From NCBI GenBank assembly GCA_023228995.1, contig JALOAD010000018.1, positions 1 through 58,655 on the forward strand: a stretch of DNA of 58,655 bases. Reading direction: 5' to 3'. The position numbers were made by a program, and so were the translations under genes. The notes under the pieces were generated by a model. It ran no database searches and was not told the DNA's origin. It worked only from the letters and a program-made list of their open reading frames with translations. This DNA is from JALOAD01 sp023228995 [NCBI: Candidatus Muiribacterium halophilum]. Lineage in GTDB: Bacteria; Muiribacteriota; Muiribacteriia; Muiribacteriales. Positions 42,578 to 53,096 of this stretch are shown one piece after another; the first letter of the stretch is position 1; each line of letters opens with the position of its first letter.

Positions 42578-43084
42578 CTACATTCCTTTTAATCTATCAA
42601 TCATTGTCTGAGTTGAACTATCAATATTACCGGAACTTTCAGCTTCTACAAGATTATCATTATAAAGTGTTATATTACCTTGAAGAAGATATACGACTGA
42701 AAGCAAAGCTCTTGCATCAGCATTATCAATATTGGAATTAAATAAAGGTTCATATACAGTATTAATATTGTTTTCAAATACTTCTTCAAGTATTACTCTT
42801 ATATATTCAATATTTTGTTGTAATTCTATAGAGTTTTCTGTAAAATTTGAAACTCTTGCATAAGCAATTCCAACTCTTGCTTCTTTTCCCTCAGCAATAT
42901 TTATAGAATCTTTAAGTTTTAAAAAAAGTTGTTCAGCTTCTAAAAAGTTTTTATTTTCATAAGCTTTCCAGCCATTCTGTAAAGTTGCGACAACTTTCTG
43001 CTCAGTATAAACAGGAGAATTTTCTCCACATCCTAAACTTAATAAAAAACTTATTGTAATAATAATTAAAATTGTATATCTCAT
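42578..43084 (-). CDS. small lipoprotein with TPR-like helices
   Basis: The protein has 168 residues. The signal peptide ends in the lipobox L-S-L-G-C, so it is lipidated at C19. The mature part is helical (LQNGWKAYENKNFLEAEQLFLKLKD..., VGIAYARVSNFTENS), a TPR-like pattern. It follows the 2301-residue giant by four bases and GAGGTGA is its SD. Possibly a pilotin-like partner of the giant protein. Confidence 0.66.
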   Translation of the reverse strand: MRYTILIIITISFLLSLGCGENSPVYTEQKVVATLQNGWKAYENKNFLEAEQLFLKLKDSINIAEGKEARVGIAYARVSNFTENSIELQQNIEYIRVILEEVFENNINTVYEPLFNSNIDNADARALLSVVYLLQGNITLYNDNLVEAESSGNIDSSTQTMIDRLKGM

Positions 43085-43088
43085 AAAA

Positions 43089-46000
43089 TCACCTCAACAC
43101 AGCTGCTTTCAGGATTTTTTCAATATTATCGCCTGAATTATCAACTGCTTTTATTTTTATAAAATAAAGTCCATTAGCAACATTTCTACCTTTATTATCT
43201 TTAAGATCCCATACAAATATATTTTTACCCGCATTTACACTTGATACATCTCTAAAAACTCTTCTTCCGCTTACATCATAAACATTTATAGTTACTCTTG
43301 ATACTGTTGTACCAAGATCATAACTTAATTGCATATAATCGCTTGCTGGATTTGGATATATTATAGGAGAATCAATTGAAAAAATACCTGGAGCTAAAAA
43401 TCTTGAAGCAAAGTTAGCTTTATTTCCAACACCATCTTCAACCTCAATATCAATATCATGATAACCATATTTAAGGTTTTTAAACATAGAATTTTGTATT
43501 ATTTCATCAGCATTTGCAAAATAACTATTAATAGGTATTTTATTTATTTTAACTTCATTAATTTTGAATCCTGAAATATCTTCAATTATTATGTTAGTTT
43601 TTAAGAATAAATCCTGTTCTATTTTAACTCTTGGTGCTTTATTATCTTTTGATACAAAAAGTTTTGAAGAAGAATCAGTTATATATTCTTTTCCTTTAAT
43701 AAATTTACCTTTAAATTGAATATTTTCTCCAACTATTTCATAAACTCCAGTTTTTTCTTCTCCGTCAATATTTGATAAATATATTACTTTTTTATTTTTC
43801 CCACCATCAACACTATAATAAGGTGAAAATTCTTCAAGTTCATTATTTTCAGAAACTTTTGAAGGAGCATTTTTTGTATTATCACTATTTCTTTCACTAA
43901 ATAATAAAACTTCCCTATCAATATCAGGACTCATTACAGAAAAATTACCATCTACTGTTCTCATAGGAGCAGAATTCATCATTCCATAATTAAATATCAT
44001 CCCAGCATATAGATTTAAAGAACCTGATTTTGCTTTTGCATTAAGCATTAAAACGCCTAATTTATTTTGTTTGAGTTCATATTTATAAAAGTAAACATAA
44101 GGACTATCATTTGTTTTTACAGGAGTAAATGTAATAATCGCATCTTCGTTTTGAAGAATACTAACACTTAAATTACTCAGCGGACTATTATATTTTGCAA
44201 TAATAAAGAGTTCGCTACTTTTTGCAGGATTTGAAAATGCAGTAAATGAAAAATCCTTTGATTTTGTTCTAAAAGAATAATCAGTGCTAATTAACAGATA
44301 ATTACCAGTTGTATCTTTAATTGATGTATTTACAATTATTGAATAATCATTATTGTTTGCAAGCATCATAACAGGTTTTATCTTTACAACAAATCTTTCT
44401 TTATCACCAAAATATCGATTTTCATAAGTATATTCATAAGGAATAACACTTCCGCCAGAACCGGATAAACCAGAATATAAAGATATATGTCCAGGAATAT
44501 TACTTAAAACATCATTGTGTAATCTTTTAGAAAAAACAATTTCAATAATATTATCAATCAAAACATCAGTACTGTTATTTGTAGGATTACAAAGTTCAGT
44601 CATTACATAAGGATTTTCAACATCAGTTGTAGTCTTAAAATTAAGAACAAAATTATCCTTTCCTTCTTCATATATATTATTTCTATTTCCATCAAGATAA
44701 TAATTAAAAACACTTTTTATTCCACTTTCTCCAGATTTTACAACTAAAGAATAATCTTTGTTATTTTCAAGTTTTGCTTTAGGAGTTATAATAAGTATTT
44801 TTGAATCAACTAAAAGATTTAATTTACAATCAACAGAAACTTCAGGGCTTTCAGATTTAAAAAGATTTATATTTCCCAAATTCCCATATACAAGTGAAGC
44901 TTCATTTATACCAGTATCAAAATACAATGACAAACTTGTTGCTGCATCAACTCTATTGCTACCAAATAAAGGATTTGATGAAATAACCTCAATAAGTTTT
45001 TTTGTAGTATCTGTTTTAAATCTATATATATAATCATCAATCGGACTTCCTTCTGAATAACCATTCATATTACCATCAAGAGTATTAAGATTAATATCCT
45101 GAACATTTCCTGATATATTTATATAATAAGTAGTATCAAGCTGAAGATCATTGTTAAGATTTAATATTAAAGTATTATTACCATCTTCCCAATTGAAAGT
45201 AACAGGCACAATAGTAGCAGAACCTAGTTTGTTTACTTTAATATAACCTTCAGGATTAACAGCTATTGCATCTATATCTATTTGAGAATCTGTAATAAAT
45301 TTAATCTTTATCTTTTCAACTTTATTTGAATTTATAGTAGAATTAATAAGCGATATTTTTTCAATTATTGGTGAAGTTGCAGTTTCTTTAGTTTTAAATT
45401 CCCAAACTACAGGCAATATTATGTCAGGATTTCCATCAACATCACTAACATTAGATATTGTAAATCTATAATTTGTATTAAATTCAAGATCTTGATCAAA
45501 ATAAACAAATAATAGGTTTTTATCATTTACACTATCATTATCGTTAAGATCAACACCATTTTCATCATTATAATAAATTATATTTTCAATCGGAATAGTA
45601 CTTACAGGTATTCCACCACTTAATTTTTCAAGTTTCATATTTGAAGTGTTTCTAACTGAATTTGTCCATAATGGAGACAAATTATCCATAGTTTCATTCA
45701 TTTGTTCTGAAAATCTCATCCATACAAAAGATTTTTCTTTTATAATAGGAATTCCTTTCCCTTCAGGTGATTTTTCAACAATATAAGGTATATAATCATC
45801 TTTTATTTCAATATCTAAAACCGTTCCTGCAAATATATTATTTGAAAGATCTTTTAAACTTTCTGTACCATTACTATTAGAAATTAATACTCTGTAAAAA
45901 CCATTATTAAATTCAATAATTCCTGGAATTATAGTAGCAGTTGTTATTTCTTGTTTATAATAAGGAGCTATAGAATCTCTTAATATTATTTTATTTGAAT

Positions 46001-49000
46001 TTATTACAGAAAAATTACTTGTAGGAATAGGTTCCCATGAAGATGAAACATTAGGTCTATACATAATTGAGAAAAAACCTTTAAAATCTTTTGTATAACT
46101 TAACACTTCTGAAAAATCTATTCTCAATATATTGGAATTTGAAGAAACATCAGCATAACTTTTTTCAACTACAGGTAAAACAGCATCAGAAACTGTCTTA
46201 AATCTGATTGCATAAGAAGGTTCTGTAATAATCATAGTACCAGTATTATCAAGATTATTTCCTGAAATATCCTGAACAGTATTATCAACTTTAAGATAAT
46301 ACATTGTATTATTTCTTAATTGAAAATCAATTTTTTCATTTGTATAAATACCATTTTTTTCAGCTGCAAAAAATGTAGCTTTTCTATCTATATCACTATA
46401 ATAAGGAAGAATATATCTATCATCAATCTCAAACAATTCATCATTATAATTATAAAGTAAATGGAATTTTTTCCTATCATCAGGTGTAATTGTCTTATTA
46501 TCTCCATCTAATGTTGTATCATCCATAAGTTCACTAAATACAACTTCAAATGTACCGCCTCTAACAGGGAAATTCATAGTGTTTTTCGCAGGTAGAGTTG
46601 ACAATATTCTAGGTTTTACATTATCAATTTTGTTTTCTGTAGTGAATTTAAAAACTTCTTTAAATGCAATATCATTACCAAAATTATCTTTTATACAAAT
46701 ATACTGAGAAATACCTGCATTCCATACTTTATCTGCAACAACAAAATAATCTTTGTTAGGAGTTAAAGAGGTAACTGGAACAATTCTAGCTGTATTGTAA
46801 ACAGGTTCATAATATATTTTTGAATTAACTTTAACTTCTTCAGAATCAATTATATATAAAGAATTCTCATCAATGCTATTTTCTAATATTGCTTCTGAAA
46901 ATGTAACAAGTACATGAGTATTTACAGAAATCTCATTTGCTTCATTTTGCGGAAATACTGAATATATAACTGGATTATCCATTGTTTCAAAAGGATAAAA
47001 TGCATCTGCTGGAAGAGGAGCTCCATTAATGTTTGTCATATTAACAGCATCACTTTTTACCATAAATATACAATCTGTATTTTGTGGTAAAGCTGTAAGC
47101 GATTTATATGTAACAACATATTTTAATTCTTCATTAACAGAAACTTCATCATAACTAACATCACCATAAACTGGATTCTCATCTGCAAATATTCCATTGT
47201 TATTTGTATCTGCAAGTATATACATTGCAAGTTTTACTTTATCTTTTTCAAAATCATCTATATTTTTTACAAGTTTATCTGTAAAAACAACTTTAACTTC
47301 AGGTTTTAAAGTATATTTTGTTTTTAACTCAGCAGTGTCATAAATACTTGGACTAGCAGAAAACCAATCAGTATCAAGAGATAAATCACCATAAAGATTA
47401 CTAATTGCAAATTTCATAGTATATGGTGCTTCAAGTAAATTATTCTGAATATCTTCTATTTCATAACCTGAATAAGGTCCTAGTTTTACTTTTATTTCAT
47501 AAGTACCTTCAGGAAAAATGTTTTTATTATCAGCAGAATCTGTTGAAGAATCAAAAATCTCAAGAAAATAATCATCTTTATAACCATCCTGATTATAATC
47601 AAAATTATCAATAGCTTCTGAATAATAAACAGCATCATAAGATAAAGAAACTGGAATTCCTCCTAAAGTTGTATAATCAAGAGAAACCGGAAAAGCTCCT
47701 GTTATATCATCAGTTATAATATTATAAAATTCTTTATCTTTTGCAGCATTAAAAATCACTTCTTCATCAAAATATACTCTTGCATAATCAAGTTTTTCTG
47801 AAATATCTATTTTTTGTACATCAGTTGGAACACCCCATGGATAAGTGGACAAAACCCTAGGTTTAACAGTATCTTCTGTCTTAAAACTTTTAATAAGTGA
47901 TTTTATTATATAACTTCCAGATCTATCTTTAAGAAAAGGTAATGTATAAAGCTTATATTCTCTGTTTATATAAAAATAACCATTTTCTGGATACCATGAA
48001 AAACCATAAGTACCTTTTTTACTCTTTAAAATAAATTTTTTGTATGGCTCTAATAGGTCTGCTTGAACTGTCAGTTCAATATTTCTATGACCATCATAAA
48101 GTATATAATTTGAAACTTTTAAAAGTTCAGAATGTTCCATTTCTTTTGTAAAAGTAAGTTCTATATGACCATCAACATAAGTAGGATTAACTTCAGGAAA
48201 AACAGGAGGAATTATTCCACCATTAACAAATGTTAAAGAAACATTAGCATAGTTTTCTTCCTGTTCTATTGTTTTAAAAGACCAAGAAATCGGAGAAGTC
48301 AAAGAATTACCGGATAAATCCTTTAAACCAGTTGTAATATTAACAGTATAAGTAGTATTTGGAATTAATCTATTATTTGGAAATATATAAAGATTTGAAC
48401 CTTCTGTTTCATAAATATAAGAATAAGGTATTGGAGAAGTTCCTCTAAGTAATTTTAAATTATTTGTTGTAAAGGTAGATTCATCCATTCTACCATCAAA
48501 CTGAACATAAATACCTGTAGAATGAGGAAGACCTGTCTGATTTGCAAAAGGATATATAGCTTTTTGTTGTGGAGGTGTTGTATCAAGTTCTGTTGTGAAT
48601 TTATAATTTATACCTGATATACTATAGCCAGCCACATCTTTAAAGTTATTATTTATATTGATTGCATAAGTTTTACTATAAATCAAAGGATCTTGTGGAA
48701 GAATTCTTATTCTATGAACAAATTCTTCAGTATCATATAAAAATTCATAATCCATTATTTTAATTTCCTGACCTGTTTCATCAAGAATAAGTTTAAAAGC
48801 TTTTTCAAATGATTCTGTATCTATCATTTCATCAAAATTAAGTTTTATACTACCATATATATTTACATCTTCCGCATCTATCAAAGGATCAAGCAATCCT
48901 TCGGCAGCAAATACAGGAGGATTTTCATCAGTTTGAAACTTAAGATTACTTATTATATCTCTTGAATCAGCTTCTATTAAATTACCTGCTTTATCCCAAG

Positions 49001-49994
49001 GACCTTTATCAAATTCAATAAAATACTGTGTTCTTGGATAAAAATAATGATTCCAATTTTCAACTTTTAATACAAGATTTTTGGGTACTTCTTCTATACT
49101 ATCTCTATCTTTTACAACACTTAAATTATAATATGCTTGAGGAATATAATCTTTTGCACCACCTTGAAGTTTTCTATATATTTTTATATTAGCTTTTTCT
49201 ACAAGACCAGCATTGTCAATCTTAAAAAGACAAATTTGTCTTGTACCTTGATCTTCAAATAATAATTTTAAAGGACCATAAATAGGAAAATTAGTATTCA
49301 AATCCTCATTTACTTTTTTTAATCCTAAAGTATCATTCCATTTTACAAAAAGTTGTTTAGAATATTCATTAGTAATTTTAGGAGGTAATGGATCATATAC
49401 AATTATATGTTTCATATCATCCAATTCATGTTGTATTTTATTAGCTACCTCTATTGTACCAGCATATTCAGAAAATCTTAATTCTATATTTACCAATGGA
49501 CTTTCCGTTCCACCTTGAGGAAGAAATCCACCAATATCAACATTAATTTTGTGAACTAAACCAAAATCTGCTGAATTTGAGAATCTTGTAGAAATTGCAG
49601 GATCTGAGTTTCTAGGAGGAGGTGTATCACCTTCTTTATAAACATAAACCTCAACTTCCATAGTGTTTGCAGGATTATTTGGATTAATAAGTTCATAATA
49701 TACATCTACTGAACTTTCTTTTGTTACTGCAATAGAAGGATAGTCAAAATGATAATATACACTCTTGGCTGCAGTTTCTAATTGAGTAGGCTCTGTATAT
49801 GTACTCAGGTTAAAATCAAGCTGACTAGGTTCAAAGTCAAAAATATTATTATCAAATGTTCCACCAACAGTATGATATACCAATTCATCAACAGGATGAT
49901 ATAAAAGACCATATATATCAGAATTTACCTGTTGGGAAAAAATCAAAAATATAAAAATTAAAAATATACTTATTTTAAAGTTTTTATAAATCAT
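43089..49994 (-). CDS. giant secreted SbsA-Ig-like repeat protein (2301 aa) with FlgD-Ig/T9SS-type C-terminal domain
   Basis: A signal peptide (FKISIFLIFIFLIFSQQVNS) is followed by about ten SbsA-Ig (Big_5) domains of 100-170 residues, each starting near 'D...P(R/P)xxxxxP' and including 'V..F(S/D)E.M' (e.g. LVTFSEAILENSI, VVFSELMDD, VWMRFSEQMNE). The last 100 residues contain YPNPASDYMQL, INVYDVSGRRV, FVWDLKDNKGR and VANGLYFIKI, the FlgD-Ig/T9SS type A module. The 300 residues before that resemble the same region of the 3143-residue giant. Probably a surface layer or filament protein; GGAGAG SD. Fifth gene of the operon starting at 55256. Confidence 0.85.
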   Translation of the reverse strand: MIYKNFKISIFLIFIFLIFSQQVNSDIYGLLYHPVDELVYHTVGGTFDNNIFDFEPSQLDFNLSTYTEPTQLETAAKSVYYHFDYPSIAVTKESSVDVYYELINPNNPANTMEVEVYVYKEGDTPPPRNSDPAISTRFSNSADFGLVHKINVDIGGFLPQGGTESPLVNIELRFSEYAGTIEVANKIQHELDDMKHIIVYDPLPPKITNEYSKQLFVKWNDTLGLKKVNEDLNTNFPIYGPLKLLFEDQGTRQICLFKIDNAGLVEKANIKIYRKLQGGAKDYIPQAYYNLSVVKDRDSIEEVPKNLVLKVENWNHYFYPRTQYFIEFDKGPWDKAGNLIEADSRDIISNLKFQTDENPPVFAAEGLLDPLIDAEDVNIYGSIKLNFDEMIDTESFEKAFKLILDETGQEIKIMDYEFLYDTEEFVHRIRILPQDPLIYSKTYAININNNFKDVAGYSISGINYKFTTELDTTPPQQKAIYPFANQTGLPHSTGIYVQFDGRMDESTFTTNNLKLLRGTSPIPYSYIYETEGSNLYIFPNNRLIPNTTYTVNITTGLKDLSGNSLTSPISWSFKTIEQEENYANVSLTFVNGGIIPPVFPEVNPTYVDGHIELTFTKEMEHSELLKVSNYILYDGHRNIELTVQADLLEPYKKFILKSKKGTYGFSWYPENGYFYINREYKLYTLPFLKDRSGSYIIKSLIKSFKTEDTVKPRVLSTYPWGVPTDVQKIDISEKLDYARVYFDEEVIFNAAKDKEFYNIITDDITGAFPVSLDYTTLGGIPVSLSYDAVYYSEAIDNFDYNQDGYKDDYFLEIFDSSTDSADNKNIFPEGTYEIKVKLGPYSGYEIEDIQNNLLEAPYTMKFAISNLYGDLSLDTDWFSASPSIYDTAELKTKYTLKPEVKVVFTDKLVKNIDDFEKDKVKLAMYILADTNNNGIFADENPVYGDVSYDEVSVNEELKYVVTYKSLTALPQNTDCIFMVKSDAVNMTNINGAPLPADAFYPFETMDNPVIYSVFPQNEANEISVNTHVLVTFSEAILENSIDENSLYIIDSEEVKVNSKIYYEPVYNTARIVPVTSLTPNKDYFVVADKVWNAGISQYICIKDNFGNDIAFKEVFKFTTENKIDNVKPRILSTLPAKNTMNFPVRGGTFEVVFSELMDDTTLDGDNKTITPDDRKKFHLLYNYNDELFEIDDRYILPYYSDIDRKATFFAAEKNGIYTNEKIDFQLRNNTMYYLKVDNTVQDISGNNLDNTGTMIITEPSYAIRFKTVSDAVLPVVEKSYADVSSNSNILRIDFSEVLSYTKDFKGFFSIMYRPNVSSSWEPIPTSNFSVINSNKIILRDSIAPYYKQEITTATIIPGIIEFNNGFYRVLISNSNGTESLKDLSNNIFAGTVLDIEIKDDYIPYIVEKSPEGKGIPIIKEKSFVWMRFSEQMNETMDNLSPLWTNSVRNTSNMKLEKLSGGIPVSTIPIENIIYYNDENGVDLNDNDSVNDKNLLFVYFDQDLEFNTNYRFTISNVSDVDGNPDIILPVVWEFKTKETATSPIIEKISLINSTINSNKVEKIKIKFITDSQIDIDAIAVNPEGYIKVNKLGSATIVPVTFNWEDGNNTLILNLNNDLQLDTTYYINISGNVQDINLNTLDGNMNGYSEGSPIDDYIYRFKTDTTKKLIEVISSNPLFGSNRVDAATSLSLYFDTGINEASLVYGNLGNINLFKSESPEVSVDCKLNLLVDSKILIITPKAKLENNKDYSLVVKSGESGIKSVFNYYLDGNRNNIYEEGKDNFVLNFKTTTDVENPYVMTELCNPTNNSTDVLIDNIIEIVFSKRLHNDVLSNIPGHISLYSGLSGSGGSVIPYEYTYENRYFGDKERFVVKIKPVMMLANNNDYSIIVNTSIKDTTGNYLLISTDYSFRTKSKDFSFTAFSNPAKSSELFIIAKYNSPLSNLSVSILQNEDAIITFTPVKTNDSPYVYFYKYELKQNKLGVLMLNAKAKSGSLNLYAGMIFNYGMMNSAPMRTVDGNFSVMSPDIDREVLLFSERNSDNTKNAPSKVSENNELEEFSPYYSVDGGKNKKVIYLSNIDGEEKTGVYEIVGENIQFKGKFIKGKEYITDSSSKLFVSKDNKAPRVKIEQDLFLKTNIIIEDISGFKINEVKINKIPINSYFANADEIIQNSMFKNLKYGYHDIDIEVEDGVGNKANFASRFLAPGIFSIDSPIIYPNPASDYMQLSYDLGTTVSRVTINVYDVSGRRVFRDVSSVNAGKNIFVWDLKDNKGRNVANGLYFIKIKAVDNSGDNIEKILKAAVLR

Positions 49995-49998
49995 ATTA

Positions 49999-51510
49999 TC
50001 ACTCTCCTGTAGTTTTCTTAAGATTAACTACAACATTTATCTCATCACCTGTATTTATCGGTATAGGAAAATCAGGTAAGTTTAAGACATAACTTCCAGC
50101 ACTTCTATAAACTGTAGCTTGTGCCTGTGTTACAATATAAGTTGCTTCAAGCACAAATATACCTGAAGGAAGATCTTTTATATAAAACTCATTATCATCT
50201 ATATATTTTACAGGTCTAAACTCTGTTAATCTTTTTTGTCCTTCATACATGGAATATACAGAAAACGCTCTAAGTTCCCTTTCATCAGGCGAAATATTCA
50301 ATGCACTAATTGTACCTTCATCATCGGTAAAAATTTTACCTCTGATTATACCTTTTCTTTCTTTATAAACAATTTCATAAGTATCACTTTTAAAAAGTTC
50401 ATCCATTATAAAAGTAGTTTCATAAGTATCGTAAAGATATGAATATATTTGTATATCATGAGATCTCATAGAAATATCATTAATAAATACTCTTCCGCTT
50501 ACATCGGTTAAATACTCATTATTCTCATCATCAAGTTTTACTTTAACTCCACGAGCAGGTAATTTAGTATTTGAATCTAAAACAGTTATCTGTAAATCAC
50601 CGTTAATTTTTGTTAGCTTAAGACTTTTTAATTTATTTCTATCAGTAGAATTAGAAATATTCACTTCTATGCTTCCAGTTATATAAAATTCTTTTTCATA
50701 TATAAAAATATAATTACCAGTTACAAGATTTGCTAATCTAAACTCTCCATTTGAATCTGTAACAATTTTTTTATTATAATAATAATAATCACTTAAAATC
50801 GATATTTCAACTTCAACTTCAGGTATTATCTGACCTGTACCACTATCAAATATTTTACCTTCCACAACAACTTGAGGTTTTAATAACTCAATAATATTAT
50901 TAACCCATATATAATCACCGTCTATTTTTAACTTTTTATTAATATCACTAAAACCTGAAGTCTGATTTGTCTTAAAATCATAAATGCCTTGTGTAATATT
51001 AGTAAATTTAAAATATCCTTTATCATCTGTAACACAAGAATTAATACCTAATTTAACATTTATATTATCAGCAAAATTTTGATTTATAATTATTCTTCCA
51101 ATATAAGAAGAACTCTTTATAATTTCATTATCTTTTTTTATAAAAACAATTTTTTCACCCTCAAAATTAACAGGATTAATAACTTCTATATATTCATCAA
51201 AATATCCTGTATTTATTCTAAGAGAATAATTTATATTATTAAAATCATCTTTATTAAATTTAAAATTACCATCTTTGTCAGAATACTGAGTAAAAGACTG
51301 TGTAGCAGTTGCAATTGATACAATCGCACCTTTAATAGGAATACTATGAGTACCTAAACTATCAGTATATTGATAAAAAACAATTCCTTTAAATTCATTA
51401 GTAATATCTTTGGAAAGATTTAAAATAGAAGAATCCTGTTTACAAGCATTTAAAAATACCATAAATAATATTAATGCTGTAATAATTAAAATTTCTTTTT
51501 TTACTCTCAT
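49999..51510 (-). CDS. lipoprotein with carboxypeptidase-regulatory-like (CNA-B-type) repeats, 503 aa
   Basis: The ATG at 51510 has AGGAG five bases upstream; the GTG at 51516 overlaps that SD. Signal peptide ends L-N-A-C (lipobox). The mature part consists of at least five beta-sandwich repeats of the CarboxypepD_reg/CNA-B type, e.g. EGKIFDSGTGQIIPEVEVEI... TDSNGEFRLANLVTGNYIF and LDSNTKLPARGVKVKL... TDVSGRVFIND. Such lipoproteins usually act as surface stalks or adhesins. The upstream gene's stop codon is two bases before, sharing its SD (TAGGAG). Confidence 0.78.
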   Translation of the reverse strand: MRVKKEILIITALILFMVFLNACKQDSSILNLSKDITNEFKGIVFYQYTDSLGTHSIPIKGAIVSIATATQSFTQYSDKDGNFKFNKDDFNNINYSLRINTGYFDEYIEVINPVNFEGEKIVFIKKDNEIIKSSSYIGRIIINQNFADNINVKLGINSCVTDDKGYFKFTNITQGIYDFKTNQTSGFSDINKKLKIDGDYIWVNNIIELLKPQVVVEGKIFDSGTGQIIPEVEVEISILSDYYYYNKKIVTDSNGEFRLANLVTGNYIFIYEKEFYITGSIEVNISNSTDRNKLKSLKLTKINGDLQITVLDSNTKLPARGVKVKLDDENNEYLTDVSGRVFINDISMRSHDIQIYSYLYDTYETTFIMDELFKSDTYEIVYKERKGIIRGKIFTDDEGTISALNISPDERELRAFSVYSMYEGQKRLTEFRPVKYIDDNEFYIKDLPSGIFVLEATYIVTQAQATVYRSAGSYVLNLPDFPIPINTGDEINVVVNLKKTTGE

Positions 51511-51518
51511 CTTCACTC

Positions 51519-53087
51519 CTATTCTTCTTCGCCAATTAATACAATTTCTTCTGTACCAAGTATCATCTGATATAATGTAGTTTTACCAGGACTTACAATA
51601 ACATTATCTATTTCACCATAATAAGCTCCAGGAGTAATTCCTGTAGTATTGTTCTCTGCTGAAATATAAGAAGTTGAGTATATTTTGTATTTTCCAGAAA
51701 ACACATTTATTATATTCATACCGTTTTCACTTTCTTCAGATTCACCAAAAGTTATTTCAACAGGCATTGCTTCATTATCATAAGTAATAATAAAATCGTC
51801 TGTTTCCTCATTAATTTGAATATTAGCCGGATATTTAAGAAATAACAAAGTAACAAGATTATGATCAAGTTCTTTATTATCAGAAGTATAAAAAATTATA
51901 TTTAAATTTGAATTACCGTATTCCTGCTGAATAAAAATATTTTTAGACTCAGTCTTATTAGGTTCAATAAAAACGGTTTTTGTGGACATTCTATAAGATT
52001 CAAGTATAACTTTTAATGATTGCACACCTGGATTTATATTTGAAATAATATAATTACCTAAAGAATCAGAAAAAGCTTGTTTACCATTACCAAGTGCAAT
52101 AGCTGCACCTTCAAGCCCATCTCCAGTATTTACATCAATTATTTTACCTCTAATTTCACCCTTTTTACCTTCAAGTGTAAAAGGACTTAAAACATAATCT
52201 TTGGTTTCTTTTATAACAAAAGAATAATTATATTCATTATAATCATTATGCTCACATTTTATTAAATAATTGCCTTCTTCTTTTAAATTATAAAATTGAA
52301 ATTCACCATTTTCATTTGTTTGTTTTGAATCTATTATTATATTATTTCTCAAAAGTGATACATTAACTTTACTTAATTTTTTATTTTCTATATTTTCAAG
52401 TATTGTACCTTTTATTGAAGCAGTAAGACTTTTAAGGTAAATTACTTCATTTGCATTAACTATATTGTTTAAATCCACCTTCATTACAAGTTTTTCATAG
52501 TTATTTCTTTCAATAGTTATAGTTTCTTCGTCTGTTTCAACAATAAATTCACCATCAGAATTACTAGTATAAATCTTATTTCCAACATTAATAAAAGCTT
52601 CTTCAACTATTTCAGATGAATTTTTATCAATTATAATGCCGGAAAATATAGTATTTGTTCCAGACAACACAATATTTTGACCAAATTCAGGTTTCATATC
52701 AATGTTAAATTCATATGTTGTGTTAAATCTAAGATCAATATTTTCTATAACTGTCTTAAAACCACTCGCTTTTATTTCAAATATATAATTTCTCTGAAAT
52801 AAATCCTTACCAATTTCAGATTTAATAATAGTAAATTCACCATTTTTATCGGTTTCTTTTGTTGAACGAATCTCAGTAACACTACTTTTAATATATACTT
52901 TAGCTCCTTTAACAGGCATATTTTCAAAAAATACAATTCCTTTAAAATAAATTGAATTATCTGTACTATTAGATTTAGGATTTGTCAAAAATTCATTAAT
53001 ATAAGATTCATTAGTAGAAGATTTACAACCTGCAAGAATAGATAATAAAATAATAATTATCATAAGGAATAAATTGTTTTTTTTCAT
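51519..53087 (-). CDS. lipoprotein with carboxypeptidase-regulatory-like repeats, 522 aa
   Basis: Signal peptide ends L-A-G-C. Four to five CarboxypepD_reg-type repeats follow (FKGIVFFENMPVKGAKVYIK... KNGEFTI; GTILENIENKKLSKVNVSLL... NENGEFQFYNLKEEGNYLI; GKIIDVNTGDGLEGAAIALG... SDSLGNYIISNINPGVQSL). It is paralogous in style to the next gene product. The C-terminal region differs between the two. Clear AAGGAG SD. Predicted outer-membrane-anchored surface protein. Confidence 0.78.
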   Translation of the reverse strand: MKKNNLFLMIIIILLSILAGCKSSTNESYINEFLTNPKSNSTDNSIYFKGIVFFENMPVKGAKVYIKSSVTEIRSTKETDKNGEFTIIKSEIGKDLFQRNYIFEIKASGFKTVIENIDLRFNTTYEFNIDMKPEFGQNIVLSGTNTIFSGIIIDKNSSEIVEEAFINVGNKIYTSNSDGEFIVETDEETITIERNNYEKLVMKVDLNNIVNANEVIYLKSLTASIKGTILENIENKKLSKVNVSLLRNNIIIDSKQTNENGEFQFYNLKEEGNYLIKCEHNDYNEYNYSFVIKETKDYVLSPFTLEGKKGEIRGKIIDVNTGDGLEGAAIALGNGKQAFSDSLGNYIISNINPGVQSLKVILESYRMSTKTVFIEPNKTESKNIFIQQEYGNSNLNIIFYTSDNKELDHNLVTLLFLKYPANIQINEETDDFIITYDNEAMPVEITFGESEESENGMNIINVFSGKYKIYSTSYISAENNTTGITPGAYYGEIDNVIVSPGKTTLYQMILGTEEIVLIGEEE

Positions 53088-53096
53088 ACAGTCTCC

